Positions 1 through 11,009 of a stretch of DNA of 64,000 nucleotides are shown in pieces (the stretch's first letter is position 1; the number at the start of each line of letters is the position of its first letter). Source of the stretch: Rhyacophila brunnea (lineage: Eukaryota > Arthropoda > Insecta > Trichoptera > Rhyacophilidae). Below the pieces are notes generated by a model. The model was given only the letters and a program-made list of their open reading frames with translations, did no database searches and was not told the origin of the DNA. The position numbers were made by a program, and so were the translations under genes. The DNA is taken from contig JAGYXB010000830.1 in the NCBI GenBank assembly GCA_022495005.1, forward strand, positions 84,405 to 148,404. The letters run 5' to 3'.

Positions 1-40
1 ATATAATTTAGTAATATAAGTTAAAGTGTTTAGAAATAAA

Positions 41-110
41 CCAACGGAGTTCCAATAAGCGGTTCTTTTTCTTGAGTGTGTAATTTAACAAGATAATTAA
101 GAGCTAGTCA
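41..110 (+). repeat. Diverged monomer of the 118-bp foldback repeat
   Basis: The stretch with the rule TTCCAATAAGCGGTTCTTTTT followed by a TTGAGTGTGTAATTTAACAA block is a diverged match to the monomers that build the foldback at 29.8-31.5 kb. Only one unit is visible. Bases 1-40 also resemble 11945-11985 (TTTAGTAATATAAGT motif). It is a stray copy of the same repeat, likely the end of an element that extends left of the window. Confidence 0.65.
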
Positions 111-825
111 AAGAATGTAGTTCATCACAAGTTTTGTTTTTGTTTTGTTACGCCAAAGAAGTATAACTTCTAACGCGCGTACATAAGTACACACACCGAT
201 TTTTTGTTTTTTAAAGCTTTCGCGGGCCGGGTTCAATCCTCCGATTGTAGTTTTGATAACCATGATTTACAAAATGGATCGTTACGACGACTGTACGACT
301 GACACCTTTATAATTAATTTATTCATGTTGTACTGTATGTTAGTCCGTTGAAAATGAACAATAAACGAAACGGTGCAAGTGTGAACTTATATTATGAATT
401 TATGACATATAATGTACCATTATGACTATTAATTATTGCGTGTCCAAAATAGGTGCGCTGTAAAATTAATTAGTGTACGTTTACACAGGCAAATTACACT
501 TCCGTTATGCGGGGACAAATTAGTTTTTGGATCCCTTGAGAAATCAGGCTGATTATTATAATTGTGCGCATAGGCTCGCTGGGAATGCAAAGGAGACTCT
601 TGATGGCCATGAATACCAAATATATCCCACGTGTCCTCGGCAGTCATACATGTGCGCGTAGGGCCGCTCCAAGGCATTTAATCGCCCTTGTATGCAATCA
701 CAAAAGGCTATTCCTCATAATCTTTTTATACTAGGTATAAAGTTGGATAAAATTGTACAAATACAAAGATTTTGAGTGGTGCAATGGGGTACGGAGTAAA
801 TTAGCTTATTCTATATACCTGACAC

Positions 826-1826
826 CATTGGGGAGGGGTGGAGGGAGGTAGGCTGTTTAGATTAGATATAAATAATGCACACTAAACTTTGTCAGTCATA
901 CTTATTTGTTTTTATTGAACTGAGACTACAATGTGTAGATAGTTTTTGTTCGTTTATAAATTCAATTAAGGAGGAGAGGCATGCCAGCAGAGAACCTAAA
1001 AATAAGTAGAAAGGATTTCAAGTTATACACATTTATATTTTTATAAAAAACTATGTTTTTTTAAAATAAATATAAAACATATTAAAACGATGAATTAGTC
1101 AAAAATCTAAACGGTCAAAAATTGAAAACTTAATAAACTAAGTTTTAATAATAAATATGACCATAATATATAATGTAATAATAAAATATGACTCTGCAAT
1201 GAATTCACATTTTATTACATTTTTTTTACAATTGTAAGCTTATCTTTGAATTAAAAAAAATCTTTTTAATGTTTTCAGATACATATTTATTAATTAATAC
1301 AGTTGAAATTGTAAATTATCAAAAAAAATAATCTCAAATTGCAAGCTTCGTATTTTTCCGCTAGGTTCTCTGCTGGCATGCCTCTCCCCCTTAAACACTG
1401 CCTATTCCAAGCCATGGTAGATAAAAGTCAAAAAAATATTCGTTTATCTATAAAATATCTAAAATTATGCCATTAAACCATACATAACTTTAGATATTTT
1501 ATAGGTAGAAGAATATTTTTGTAATCGATTATAGTGTGGTTAGGCAGGGCTTAATGAATTTAAAAAACTAACCACACCACCTGTAATATGTATTCTTAAT
1601 TCAACGAAAACAAATAAGTATGACTGGAAAAGTGTGCAATATATTTGTCGAATTGTCCGTAACATACTTAAACTATTATGGTTTGGTCCGGCAGGGTTTT
1701 ATTGAATTTTTAAAAGTAACTAGCACAATCCGCATATTGTATTCTTAGTTCAATGAAAACAAATAAGTATGACTGATAAAGTATTTATATCGAATCTTAA
1801 CAGCCTACCTCCACCCTTCGCCACTG
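826..1826. mobile_element. hAT-like MITE, family M1, long copy
   Basis: The left end (GGGTGGAGGGAGGTAGGCTG, then a CAGTCATACTTATTTGTTTT block) and the right end (its inverted complement, ending CACCCTTCGCCACTG) form a terminal inverted repeat of roughly 90 bp. No coding capacity is seen. Part of its length is a second element nested at 970-1390. The 8-bp flanks of this copy do not match, but other M1 copies in the window have 8-bp target duplications, which is typical of hAT elements. The internal segments are themselves partly palindromic. Confidence 0.8.
970..1390. mobile_element. TTAA-flanked MITE (piggyBac-like) nested in M1
   Basis: Inverted ends GGAGGAGAGGCATGCC... and ...GGCATGCCTCTCCCCC match over about 29 bp (through AGCAGAGAACCTA). 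The element is flanked on both sides by TTAA (966-969 and 1391-1394), and the M1 sequence resumes on each side. TTAA target duplication plus G/C-rich ends is the piggyBac pattern. The interior is very AT-rich and non-coding. Confidence 0.75.
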
Positions 1827-1829
1827 GAT

Positions 1830-3205
1830 CGGAATGCTGAGCCAAAAAAGTATCAGAAGAAATTAGACATATTTGACATGAAGATATTTATGAATGTGTT
1901 GCAGTCGAGACGAGTTTAGATATGCGAGACGACTAAGAAGTGAAAAGAAATGGCTATCAACCATCATTGACTGTAGAACATAATAGTGCCCACCACCACC
2001 CGTCATATATGCACGGCCGCTTTCTATGACGCTTTAAACGTGTCTGAAAGAAGTGTTTTTAAGTGCTCATTCCGTCCCGAGACGGAGCCACACGAGACTG
2101 ATGCTGCAACCATGCACCGTAGTGCTTAAAGAAGAAAGTTAAGAAAGAAAATGTTTGTTTTTGGACTGGCTCTGCTGTCCGCTGACGTTAAGCGCTTTGT
2201 GTACCCGCATACTGAGTATCACGAATTGAAATGGATGAGTCTACAGAAGAGTCGGGTGACTACCAACGTGGGGCAATTTGAATTTTTTTGGGCGGCAATG
2301 TGCAAATCATTAATATTTGGTACATTTTTTGTTAACAACCGCATCTTTGAAAATATATAAAAGATGTAATATCTAGATGTAATATATTAGATTGTAATAT
2401 ATGATGTGTTACTGAAAAAAAGAAATCGTTTTGATATCACAAACTGTGGAGATTTAAGATTAAAATAGACCAAATTAGGACCTCACATAAAAACTCTTTG
2501 CAGCTCACACCAAGCACAAGGATCGCAAAAATTTTCTTCCGAGTTGTACATCTAATATACTTAAAATACATAGATACTTACTTACGAAATTTAAATTACA
2601 ATATTATTGTCCATGTGCATTTTTTATTTGAAACGATTCATTTTTTTCAGAATTTGTTAGTTAACTATGAAATTTTGAAAGGGGGAGGGAGATTTTTGAA
2701 GCGTTGAAGTGGGGCATGGCACAAATAAGGTTAGGAAACACTGCTGTAGAGGAACTATAATAATACATATAATATTGATAGTTGATTCAATTTATAATAA
2801 ATATTATATTATTATGACATTCAATAATAGATATGTAAATATTCTCTGAACTTGGCCTTAAAACAAAATTCAATTTTGTTGCCTGGCATTCGCCCAAATA
2901 AATTTTGTCTACGACACTTTTTTGGAGTAGGAGCTGAATGGATTCTGGAATATGTCTGTCCGATGACCTAAAAACAAAAATATTTCAATAAACTTTGGAA
3001 TAATAATTTCGTCTGGATTCAAAGAAGTCGAAGAAAATCCTTCTTCTATGCAGATGGAACTTTTATACAGTCACCGAAATATATGCTTACTACTACAATG
3101 AGATAACTTCGGTTTTGATATTGTTGGGAAATTGAATTTTGAACTTAGCATATAATAATATATACTGCCATGCACTGCAGTGGCTTACAATCCGTTGTAA
3201 TATAA
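1830..3205. other. No recognisable feature
   Basis: AT-rich sequence. Open frames of about 69 codons at 2151 and 2498 on the plus strand have no recognisable motif and are probably chance frames. No repeat family seen elsewhere in the window was recognised here. Confidence 0.5.
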
Positions 3206-3209
3206 TATA

Positions 3210-3870
3210 TTCCTAAAATTAATCTAGTAGCCCTTTGTTATATCCTATGTGATGTTTTACATAATAAGACTATAATTATTATGGTCAATGTTATTGATGC
3301 AACATTTATATATATATGGATGAGGATTTAGGTATGTATAGGTCTATATTAGATGAGTTTATATATATTTTATTAGGAGAGTTTATATGTTTTTTTTTTA
3401 ATAATGTTATAAAAACGTAGGTACCATGTAAGAGTAGGTATTATTAAAGACTAAAATCTCATTTTTTCTTATAATTGACGAATTGACGATTTACACCTCT
3501 TGAGTGTAGTATTGTTATTGTTTATAAAGAATAATGATCTATTATTAGGTTTTGACGATGTATTATAATATGCTATCGAGTGTATTGTTATTAATAAGAT
3601 AGGGTTGTTACTAATTAGGTTTTTTACTGACACTTTAAGTATTCATAATTTTTTATTGTATTTTTTGTGACCTTTGACTTGATAGAGAGGTAATGGAGTT
3701 TTACCTACTGTATTGTATTGATTTATTATTTAAGCTAGAGTTAAGAGTGTTTGTTGTCAGTGTGTGTTTACCTTTGGTGAGTGTACACGGCGCCTGAAGA
3801 TGCCGAAAGGCGAAACCCGGGTCGCAAAAAACGACTCAAATGGATTAGTACAGAGCTTGAATGAATTATG
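3210..3870 (+). mobile_element. 5'-truncated Penelope-like element copy
   Basis: This starts at the last few codons of the Penelope reading frame (CTAGTAGCCCTTTGTTATAT, as at 59706-59735 on the minus strand). It continues through the 3' untranslated segment and the terminal repeat, including the hammerhead-like core, and stops at GTACAGAGCTTGAAT. It is therefore a dead copy that kept only the 3' end and its pseudo-LTR. The sequence has drifted from the 59-62 kb copy. Confidence 0.8.
3794..3823 (+). ncRNA. Hammerhead-ribozyme-like core in Penelope terminal repeat
   Basis: The order is CTGAAGA (CUGANGA box), a small hairpin GCC-GAAA-GGC (stem II with GAAA loop), the GAAA box, a palindromic ACCCGGGT (stem III) and a GTC cleavage triplet. 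This is the order of conserved parts in hammerhead ribozymes, which are known in Penelope-like elements. An unpaired T lies between A9 and stem II. Stem I is only clearly paired next to the core (GC/GC), so activity is an inference. The palindromic stem III would favour pairing of two copies. Confidence 0.6.
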
Positions 3871-3985
3871 TTGACAATGCCAAATGAGTATGGAACAATC
3901 GTGAATTATTTCTTTGTGCCTTGAATTTGACACACATATATTGCAAATGAAAAAACAACAGCAAATTTATTTCGTATAAATATGT

Positions 3986-4627
3986 CGCACCCCCAGAAGT
4001 ACACTGTAGAACATAATATGTTGAAATATTATGTCAATTTCAGCCATTTTCCAGGAGAGCCGAAAAAAACTTTTTGAACCATGTTTATGGTACTTTATTT
4101 AATGTGTAATAGCTTTACAATGTCCATTTTTTTGTAGAACTGGAAAAAAATATATCTTTCTATTGAAATTAATATAAAGATTAAAAAGACAGTATTTTTT
4201 GTAAAAAAAATATTTTTGAGTTACTTCCTTGTTCTTCTAAGAAATTAAAAAAAACTCTTGGCTCAACTGTCAAAATCAGTATTGTAACAAACTCAGTGCT
4301 GCCATTTTTACTGAAAAATGAATTCCCAGAAAGACACTGGAGCAACTCAGTTACTAGCTAGGGTTAGGGACTTATTTTTTTGCTATAAAGATATTATAAG
4401 AAGGGCAATGGGGTATAATAGTTACTGGAGTATTCTTCTCGATGTTTGACTCAATTTGCTTAAAAGAGCACTGAAGTTGGCGTATATCTTATTGAATATT
4501 TTTTTAGAGATACGCTAGTGTTCTCCTGAGATTTCTAGAGAGAAAAAAATGTAATTGAAATGCATTCATAACTCAAAACAGCCAAATTCAGACATAGTTC
4601 TTTAAATTCAGTACTTCTGGGGGTGCG
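3986..4627. mobile_element. Unclassified TIR element, ends CGCACCCCCAGAAGTAC
   Basis: Perfect 17-bp inverted ends CGCACCCCCAGAAGTAC (3986-4002) and its complement (4611-4627) bound about 640 bp of non-coding sequence. ATGT occurs immediately outside both ends and may be a 4-bp target duplication. No superfamily was assigned. Confidence 0.65.
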
Positions 4628-4629
4628 AT

Positions 4630-5157
4630 GTATTTGTGCGTGTTAGAACATGTCGAAGAGCGAACGAGCCGAAGAAACTGATATTTTTTTCCGGTCCGGT
4701 TCCGGTTTTCGTTCCGATAAATATAACGGTTTTCCGGGTTTCGGTTCAGTTTCGGTTCGAAGCCCTGTACCTATTGGCACTGTCACCTAGTATTTTTTTC
4801 AGTATTTAATTAACTAGACATTGTAGACAGTTAATTTGTTATCTTGCTAAATACAATCAGCTGTGACATTAAAAAAAATATTCATTCATATGACATATGA
4901 CAAATGAGCGAACCGGGCTGGTGGACAATTTTTATTTATGAATTATAACTAAGCCCCACCTACTGATAACAAATAATTAGATACCTGGTTTAATTATTAT
5001 AGCTGGCATATGAGAGAAAAACAAATAATACTTTATATTTTCACTCAACAATGATATGAAACACCTGTCGATTTGTGAATGAATAATTGACAGGTAAGAA
5101 GTTTCAAACGGGAGGGGCTCAGAGCATTAATACTATAGAGTGAGGGTATTGCCCAAC
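4630..5157. other. Non-coding stretch with CGGTTCCGGT-rich segment
   Basis: Positions 4680-4765 are rich in overlapping TTCCGG/TTCGGTT motifs of the kind found at the ends of some DNA transposons, but no matching partner was found. The rest shows nothing recognisable. Confidence 0.4.
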
Positions 5158-5159
5158 TA

Positions 5160-5520
5160 CAGTATAACCCCTATTTTACGTTTTTTAAGGGACTGAAGAA
5201 AAAAAACCTAATTGGAGGGAAAATGTAAAAGGAGGGTATTGAAAAAAAGAACATTTAAATTTTATGTTTCTAAAAAAATAACGTTTTATTAAAAAACAAT
5301 ATTCAATTGAATTTTTTATTGAAAAATCGTTCGAATGTCACGACGCAATCATTGTCAAGTGCGCGTAACTCGCATATTTTGAATATTTCCGACGTAAATC
5401 GCGGGAAAGAAAAACGTAAATGCGGGTATTAAATGTACTGAAATACATCGGGACTGAAAAAAAGACACGCAATTGCCGGGAAAACGTGAATTCCGGGCAC
5501 GTAAAAACGAGGTTATACAG
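5160..5520. mobile_element. pogo/Tigger-like MITE
   Basis: The left end CAGTATAACCCCTATTTTACG and the complement of the right end, CTGTATAACCTCGTTTTTAC, form inverted ends flanked by TA on each side (5158-5159 and 5521-5522). The interior carries repeated GGGACTGAAAAAAA and CGGGAAAACGT motifs. TA target duplication with these ends is the pattern of pogo/Tigger-type mariner relatives. There is no coding capacity. Confidence 0.7.
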
Positions 5521-5713
5521 TAGATGAAACCGCTTTCTATACATATGACGCACAGTAGAACTTACAAACGTTATAGGTACTATCACCTTGCTTCACGGTA
5601 CGGCTACCAACACTTAAAGAGAATACAGTGCTAACGATATTTTCTGTTAATGTATAACTTAACTAACTATGGTAACTAACTAAGGTTTTCATATTTCACA
5701 TAAAAACAACAGA

Positions 5714-5880
5714 TATTCTAATGGATTTAAGCTTTGTACTATTCCATTTGAGTCATTTTTTGCGACCCGCGTTTCGCCTTTCGGCATCTTCAGGCACATG
5801 TACACTTACCAATGGTAAATACAAACTGACAACAAATACAGTTAATTATATAATAATATTTATATTAATAATTATAATAT
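5714..5880 (-). mobile_element. Penelope terminal-repeat remnant
   Basis: On the minus strand this matches the end of the Penelope pseudo-LTR, including the hammerhead-like segment and the end motif ATTCTAATGG. It is truncated after about 165 bp and abuts a SINE at 5885. Confidence 0.7.
5764..5793 (-). ncRNA. Hammerhead-like core, variant stem III
   Basis: The CTGAAGA, GCC-GAAA-GGC and GAAA boxes are intact. Stem III reads ACGCGGGT instead of ACCCGGGT, which disrupts its self-complementarity. This is probably a decayed copy. Confidence 0.45.
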
Positions 5881-5884
5881 TAAT

Positions 5885-6065
5885 TTACACCCACGATGGC
5901 CGCGCGGCTTAAGCGTCGGCTTATAGTGTCGTGAGTCCTAGGTTCGAATATTGCTTTTCAGTTTGTGTATGAGATGATCCTGATAGGTTGAGCAAGTGGC
6001 TGACATCCATTTCTCGTAAAAACAAAATGAATATAAACCTCCACTTCGCGGAGGCCCATAATATG
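5885..6065 (+). mobile_element. tRNA-derived SINE copy
   Basis: The head ACACCCACGATGGCCGCGCGGC and the internal GGTTCGAA (box B-like) are followed by the family body (GTTGAGCAAGTGGCTGACAT, then TCTCGTAAAAA) and the GGAGGCCCATAA tail region. The tail is shortened by the downstream hAT element. The same SINE recurs at 8.8, 13.9, 22.6, 38.5, 40.3, 43.6 and 49.2 kb. Confidence 0.8.
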
Positions 6066-6078
6066 GTCTAGGTAGGTA

Positions 6079-7534
6079 CAGTGGTCGGCAAACTCATTAG
6101 TCAATAGAGCCAAATATCAACAGTACAACGATTGAGATTTCTATTGAGAGCCAAATTTCTTAAACTCAAATTATGATTATTTAGGTACATTGTTTATTAA
6201 CTTAATAAACTTTAGATACAGTTTTAATTCTTAATTAAACTATAGGTACACTAAATAAAACTCGATATCATACGTAATAATGATCTTATTTATTGATACA
6301 AATTAAATTGTAAGTACGGTATCCAATGACATATTAAATGGACGACTCACTTCATACCCGGCGCGCACGAGAAATTGTGCATGAAAGTCATTCATAGATG
6401 TATAGGTAGATGTCACGTAACCATATGACGTATCCGTTTCCATTATGCGATACAAGCTTCGAGAATTTATAGTAATATAACCTTTATTGTAATGGCGTAT
6501 TAGTGTCATGACTCATTGCGTTAGAAACAGATTCTCGGTTACTTACGACTTCTCGGAGATTAGACGCAAGTGAGCCCAGCGAATCACAGGCGACTGACTG
6601 TCCAATGGTTCCTGTCATTCAATTGCATTGAATAAACTTTCATCAATATCTTAAAATGGCATTTTATAAATAATAAATAACACTAAGACATGCAAAGTGA
6701 TATCCCATCTTTCTTGGAGTGTTTAGTAGATTTTTTTACAATTTTTAACTAGGCACATTGGCATTTTGTAACACAATAATAACGGTGGAGTCGAAACCTG
6801 ACAGTCAGAAATTTTGTATGGGCAGACCCAGCGGTGTCGCCAGACCGCTTGCAAGCAGAATGTTCATTTGAGCGTAGGATACCGATATTAAAATATGAAT
6901 TTCGCCATCCGGCAGACCCGACACAAAGTGAGTGTCATTTTATTTTCTAGATGCTTCGACCATATTAATGTCATTGACGGTATCCATAAAATTAAATCAT
7001 AACAATGACTGACAAACAGTCAACTTGAATAATGACATTACATCTCCTTGGAAAGTTTGGGTAAGTCAGGTTCGCATATTGTTGTATTTAATTTTAAACA
7101 CGATTCCAGGTTTTCATCAATAAGACGACTTCTTAATTTACTGTTGGAAGATTGTATTCAGTAATTAAATACAGAACCTGATTTTTCTTGACTCTTCTAA
7201 AGTTCCTAAACTGATTTCTTCTTGCGTCACCGACAGGATATTTAACACTAAATGACGTGACTGGGTGTGTTTACCTAGTTTTAAAGTGTCTAAATTTGAC
7301 TTCTTGCTATGCACCAATTTTTCGACAAATAATACAGGTCAGTAGGCCATTTAAGTTTTGATTAAACGCGAAAGTCTCGGTCCATTCAACTCAATTCACG
7401 GGTTTCGTCTTCCATTTTTATTTGCTTCTTCTTTATAGCCATGTCAAATAGAGCAGAGGGAATTTGTGGCAGAGCCGCACTCAAGGTGCCAAAGAGCCGC
7501 ATGTGGCTCGCGAGCCACGGTTTGCCGACCACTA
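6079..7534. mobile_element. Degraded hAT element, ends CAGTGGTCGGCAAAC
   Basis: The left end CAGTGGTCGGCAAAC (6079) is the inverse of GTTTGCCGACCACTA (7520-7534; the last base is mutated). CAGTGGTCGGCAAAC-type ends followed by CGCGAGCCGC are typical of hAT transposons. No transposase frame survives. About 650 bp of its length is a nested M3 MITE (6324-6976). GTCTAGG occurs just outside both ends (6066 and 7535), but on the left it is separated by 5-6 bases, so the target duplication is uncertain. Confidence 0.7.
6324..6976. mobile_element. hAT-like MITE, family M3, with perfect 8-bp TSD
   Basis: Ends CAATGACATATTAAATGG and the complement of CCATATTAATGTCATTG are flanked by ACGGTATC on both sides (6316-6323 and 6977-6984), a perfect 8-bp target duplication. 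It is longer than the 357-bp copies at 52.7 and 57.0 kb, and the extra sequence lies in the middle. Non-coding; nested inside the hAT element. Confidence 0.85.
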
Positions 7535-7539
7535 GTCTA

Positions 7540-7964
7540 GGACGATTCGGTGCTGGGACAACTGGGCGCCACTCAATCAAATGACATTTGAAAATAAATA
7601 GATGTTCGTGAATTATAGGTACTTAAAAAATATATATAGAATATTATTGTTTATATTTAAATTTGTACACGTAAATAATGATTTAATTGTGCATATTATA
7701 TTTAAGTTGCAACGAGAAGAGAGTTCTTTTAAATTTTTATATAAAGGCGTGATAATTATCGATGCGTAATAAAAACATTATGTTAACAGAAGACATAGTA
7801 AAACAACTAAGTAGTTTATAGAAACTATATAAAATTCCTCATCTACTATTTGTATACAATGTCTATTAATTTCATTGGACAGTGCGGCGCCCAATTGTCC
7901 CATCCCCCCATAATATGATTGTATTAGGATCGGACATGGTCGAAAAAAAATAATTATTAATACA
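7540..7964. repeat. Inverted pair of GGGCGCC motifs and SINE tail
   Basis: GGGACAACTGGGCGCC (7556) recurs inverted at about 7890-7905. A SINE tail (ATTAGGATCGGACATGGTCG) lies at about 7922-7942. The remainder is AT-rich with no gene. Confidence 0.45.
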
Positions 7965-8051
7965 TATGTAGAATAAATAAGTACGATTGACAAAGTATAG
8001 TGTACGCTATTTATGTCAGATCTTAACAGCCTACCTCCACCATTCGCCATT
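7965..8051. mobile_element. Solo end of M1 MITE
   Basis: Only the right terminal segment of M1 is present, from the ACTGACAAAG-type motif to CTTAACAGCCTACCTCCACC and CGCCATTG. The left half is missing. Confidence 0.7.
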
Positions 8052-8359
8052 GTTACTACCTAGTATATAATATAAAAAGTTGTTAACAAATCGGACAAAT
8101 ACATTAATTTTTATAACATAATGTAATGTAATCCTATGAACGAATGTGGACAGGCCGACCTTTAAAATAAATGTATTTTCAAACCCTTCTTTGCCTACTA
8201 AAAATAGTCGAAAAATAAACCGTGGTTTATCGTCTCTATAAATATCATTCGAGATGGGCTATCTCTAGCTCACAATGCTTCTTTCAGTTTATTATCATTG
8301 GGTTACGTCTTTTCGCGGGGTTTTTATTATTTTATCGGGAACTTTTTGTAAGTTCTGTG

Positions 8360-8390
8360 TGACGTCAGACGTTACGTCATCCGTGACGCA
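8360..8390. promoter_or_regulatory. Cluster of CRE-like sites
   Basis: TGACGTCA (8360), TTACGTCA (8372) and TGACGCAG (8384) lie within 31 bp. These are CREB/ATF-type core motifs. In an AT-rich transposon landscape the cluster is notable, but no transcript start is evident and it may belong to an old element. Confidence 0.35.
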
Positions 8391-8391
8391 G

Positions 8392-8442
8392 GCGAGCTTC
8401 TGCAATAACCCTCTCGAGACCGATGAGGATGAGATCGAACGC
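8392..8442 (+). CDS. Candidate 51-bp micro-exon (unassigned)
   Basis: A GCAG acceptor-like site precedes 51 bases reading ASFCNNPLETDEDEIER in phase 0, followed by GTAATG as a possible donor. If not spliced, the frame ends five codons later. No family is recognised. The region has more G+C than its surroundings, but there is no good pyrimidine tract before the AG, so this could be chance. Confidence 0.15.
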
Positions 8443-8837
8443 GTAATGCATTTATTATAATTATAGAGATTATTATGCCAATCGGGAAATTATGATTTGA
8501 TATACTAAGCCGTGGTCTGGTTATTGACATATATATATGCGATCCAGTACAAACACTGTAGTATCAGCAAATATCTAAAAATGCCGCGTAACAAAAATTC
8601 AATATATAAGGCTTATTGGCTTAGGGGCATAATACTGAAGTGTGGAGCCGCATCAAGGATAACTACCACCCGGGTGTCAGTCCAAATTTGTCACACCCCC
8701 CAAAGTTAGAGTATACGTTTTATAACTTTACCCTTTTTACTACACTGATTCGCCTCTTTGGCTGATTACCTCGCATACAATTAGACCAAATGATATTCAC
8801 TTGTATTAATATATATATATTGGTATATATATTAATA

Positions 8838-9068
8838 CAAGCTTGGACTGCATAAGCGTTGGACTATAACGCCGTGGGTCCCAGGTTCGAATCCTGTATC
8901 TGGTAAGTATACATATTGTTTTTCAATTTGTGTGTGAGTCAGGGTATGGACCTAATAGGTTGAGCAAGTGGCTGACATCCATTTCTCGTAAAAAACAAAA
9001 TCTGTTAATACATTCCTCTACTCTGTGGAGGCCTATATGATCCTATGAGGATCGTACATGGTGGAAAA
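8838..9068 (+). mobile_element. tRNA-derived SINE copy, nearly complete
   Basis: The head carries AAGCGTTGGACTATAACGCC and the box-B-like GGTTCGAATCC. The body has GTTGAGCAAGTGGCTGACAT, and the tail reads TCCTATGAGGATCG and ends in an A-run. It sits directly after a palindromic TA-rich stretch (8804-8838). Confidence 0.85.
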
Positions 9069-9234
9069 AAAAATATAGATAACATAAAAAAATATTTTTA
9101 GAATTTATTACGTCATTTTCATCCTAGAGCCGGAGTGCAAAGTTATGAAGTGTATACTCTACTTTAATATATTAAACAAACCCTGTCAATATAAGAAAAA
9201 CATATCAATTCAAACGTTATACCTAAGTGTTATA

Positions 9235-9570
9235 ACATGGACCCTGAGTAAAAGAGAGATCCTGGTAGAGAGCGTGGTATGGAGAGCTGCATGCTGGGCA
9301 TAACGCGAAAGGACAAAAAGCGGAATAATTAGATAAGAAAACTGGAAGGGTTTGCGATGTAATAGAGTTCACTAAAAACCTCAAATGGAAATGGACTGGA
9401 CACATTGTTTGACGAAATGACAATTGCTGGACAAATCTAGTCATTCAGTGGTGGACCAATAGGCCACTAGATCGATTATCTCATAACTAACAAGACCGAG
9501 AGAAGTCGAATAAGCTTGGAGAGACCTTCATCCAGCAGTGTATAGATTCAGGCTGATGATGATGATGAAG
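9235..9570 (+). pseudogene. RTE-like LINE 3' end, heavily decayed
   Basis: Matches the RTE-like 3' end seen intact at 25.97-26.49 kb: the segment around GGTATGGAGAGCTGCATGCT, the W-GH and W-CW blocks, and the terminal CTTCATCCAGCAGTGTATAG followed by a (GAT)n tail. Stops and frameshifts interrupt it throughout. Confidence 0.75.
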
Positions 9571-9574
9571 TGTT

Positions 9575-10020
9575 ATAAAATTTTGCGGTAGGTAGGTAAA
9601 AATAATGGCATTTATGCAGAAACGTATCATGACGGTATTATGCCAAGACTGACTCTTTTAATTGAGGCTTTAAAAAGGCTTTCGTTTTTTTGGTACATAA
9701 TTGTGTTATAAACATACCACGTAAGCGTGGAGTTCGATAGTTTTGACAGAAAATATGACGTAGTTAGAGCGACGCCGAGCGAGAGAAAATGATGCAATAT
9801 ACTTCATGTAAGAACAGTCGGAAATAATAATGGTGACAATAATTAAATTTACTATTATTTAATTTTAGAAAAAAGATTTATTTTTCTATTAGGTACCTAC
9901 TTATGTATATTTTTGAGCTATGTTTTTTTTTAAATACTTACATAACATTTTTACTAGTTTAATCTTCAGTATGTCATTTGTAGAAATTAACCCGAACTGC
10001 TGCATTTAAATACAGTTAAA
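9575..10020. other. No recognisable feature
   Basis: AT-rich sequence without a repeat or gene that could be identified by eye. Confidence 0.5.
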
Positions 10021-10025
10021 TAGAG

Positions 10026-10390
10026 CGTATCCGGAAACTTGTACGTATGCAGTTCGCCATATCACTCGTTGGGTCGTATAGTAGGTACTGACTAAATAAA
10101 ACACGGTTTTTGTCAGTTTCCACTTTACAGGAAGCCAGTAGCAAACAAATTTAAAAATTAGCCAATATACTGGATTATTTGATAGGTTAGGTTAGGTTAT
10201 GTTTTCATTCTTGAATTCATGAATTTTGCCAAAATCAACCATGAAAATTGAATGAATGATCATGTTATTGAATCTAATAAAATTGGAGACTGGAGTATAG
10301 TATACGGTCATCTCTTTCCTATAAGAAAGCTCACGGCGAACTGTGCCACGGTGAAATGTTTTACGTACAATTTACTCGTAACCGATGTAA
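10026..10390. mobile_element. Mutator-like MITE with TTAGG core
   Basis: It starts CGTATCCGGAAACTTGTACG and ends ATTTACTCGTAACC, like the Mutator-like family of the 41, 44, 54 and 56 kb copies. The middle holds GGTTAGGTTAGGTTATG. No matching 9-bp flanks were found for this copy. Confidence 0.6.
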
Positions 10391-10439
10391 TGTGGTGTGA
10401 GATTTGCTATTTGCTAATGAATAATAAAATTGGTATCTT

Positions 10440-11005
10440 GGTTCTTGGTTCTTGTCGATTTACAGGAAGCCGACAGGAAACAAATTTTGAAAATAGCCGA
10501 TATGCTGGATTATTTGTTAGGTTAGGTTATGTTAGGTTTTCGTTCTTGAATTAATAAATTTTGCCAAAAACCGCTATGAAAATTGAATTAATGTTCATAT
10601 TATTTAATCTAATAAACTGACCAACTGATAATATGTCACCGGGTGACAAATGTAGAAGCTCTCAATGGAATGGGGAAGGACCGAAAAGTTCTACGTAGTA
10701 TCAAAACCAGGAAACTACAGTACCTCGCCCACATTATGAGAGGACAAAGCATTCCCCAACTTGTCATTTAAGGAAAGATCAATCGGAAGCGTAGCAGAGG
10801 ACGGCGCCGCATTTCATGGCTTAAGAACCTCCGTGATTGGTACGAGTGCAGTTCCACTGAACTGTTCCGGGTAGCAGACGACAAAGATAAGATCGCCTTG
10901 ATGGTGGCCGACCTCCGCTAGGGGATGGCACAATAAGAAGAAAAATAAAATTAAAGACCGAATAAGAAAGCTCACGGTGAAATGTTTTACGTATAATTTA
11001 TATGT
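10440..11005. mobile_element. Second copy of the TTAGG-core MITE, split by a LINE
   Basis: It repeats the core of the neighbouring element (CTTGTCGATTTACAGGAAGC, GTTAGGTTAGGTTATG, then AAGCTCACGGTGAAATGTTT at the right). A LINE 3' end interrupts it at about 10655-10955. Confidence 0.6.
10655..10955 (+). pseudogene. Non-LTR retrotransposon 3' end (RTE-like)
   Basis: The plus strand reads a C-terminal segment with ISWLKNLRDWYECSSTELF followed by a DDKDKIALMVADLR-like end and a stop, then a short A-rich 3' end. It is the terminal part of a LINE polyprotein behind the reverse transcriptase, inserted in the MITE. A stop interrupts the frame near 10768. A related shorter piece lies at 25758-25880. 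Confidence 0.65.
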
Positions 11006-11009
11006 TTCC

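Noticed and set aside
8806..8838. TA-rich palindrome at 8806-8838 as a regulatory site
   Set aside because: Simple alternating TA sequence forms palindromes by composition alone.
10180..10200. GGTTAGGTTAGG runs as interstitial telomere
   Set aside because: The runs are only two to four units long and always lie inside recognisable MITEs (10, 19, 37, 41, 44, 54 kb), so they are part of the elements rather than telomere remnants at this locus.
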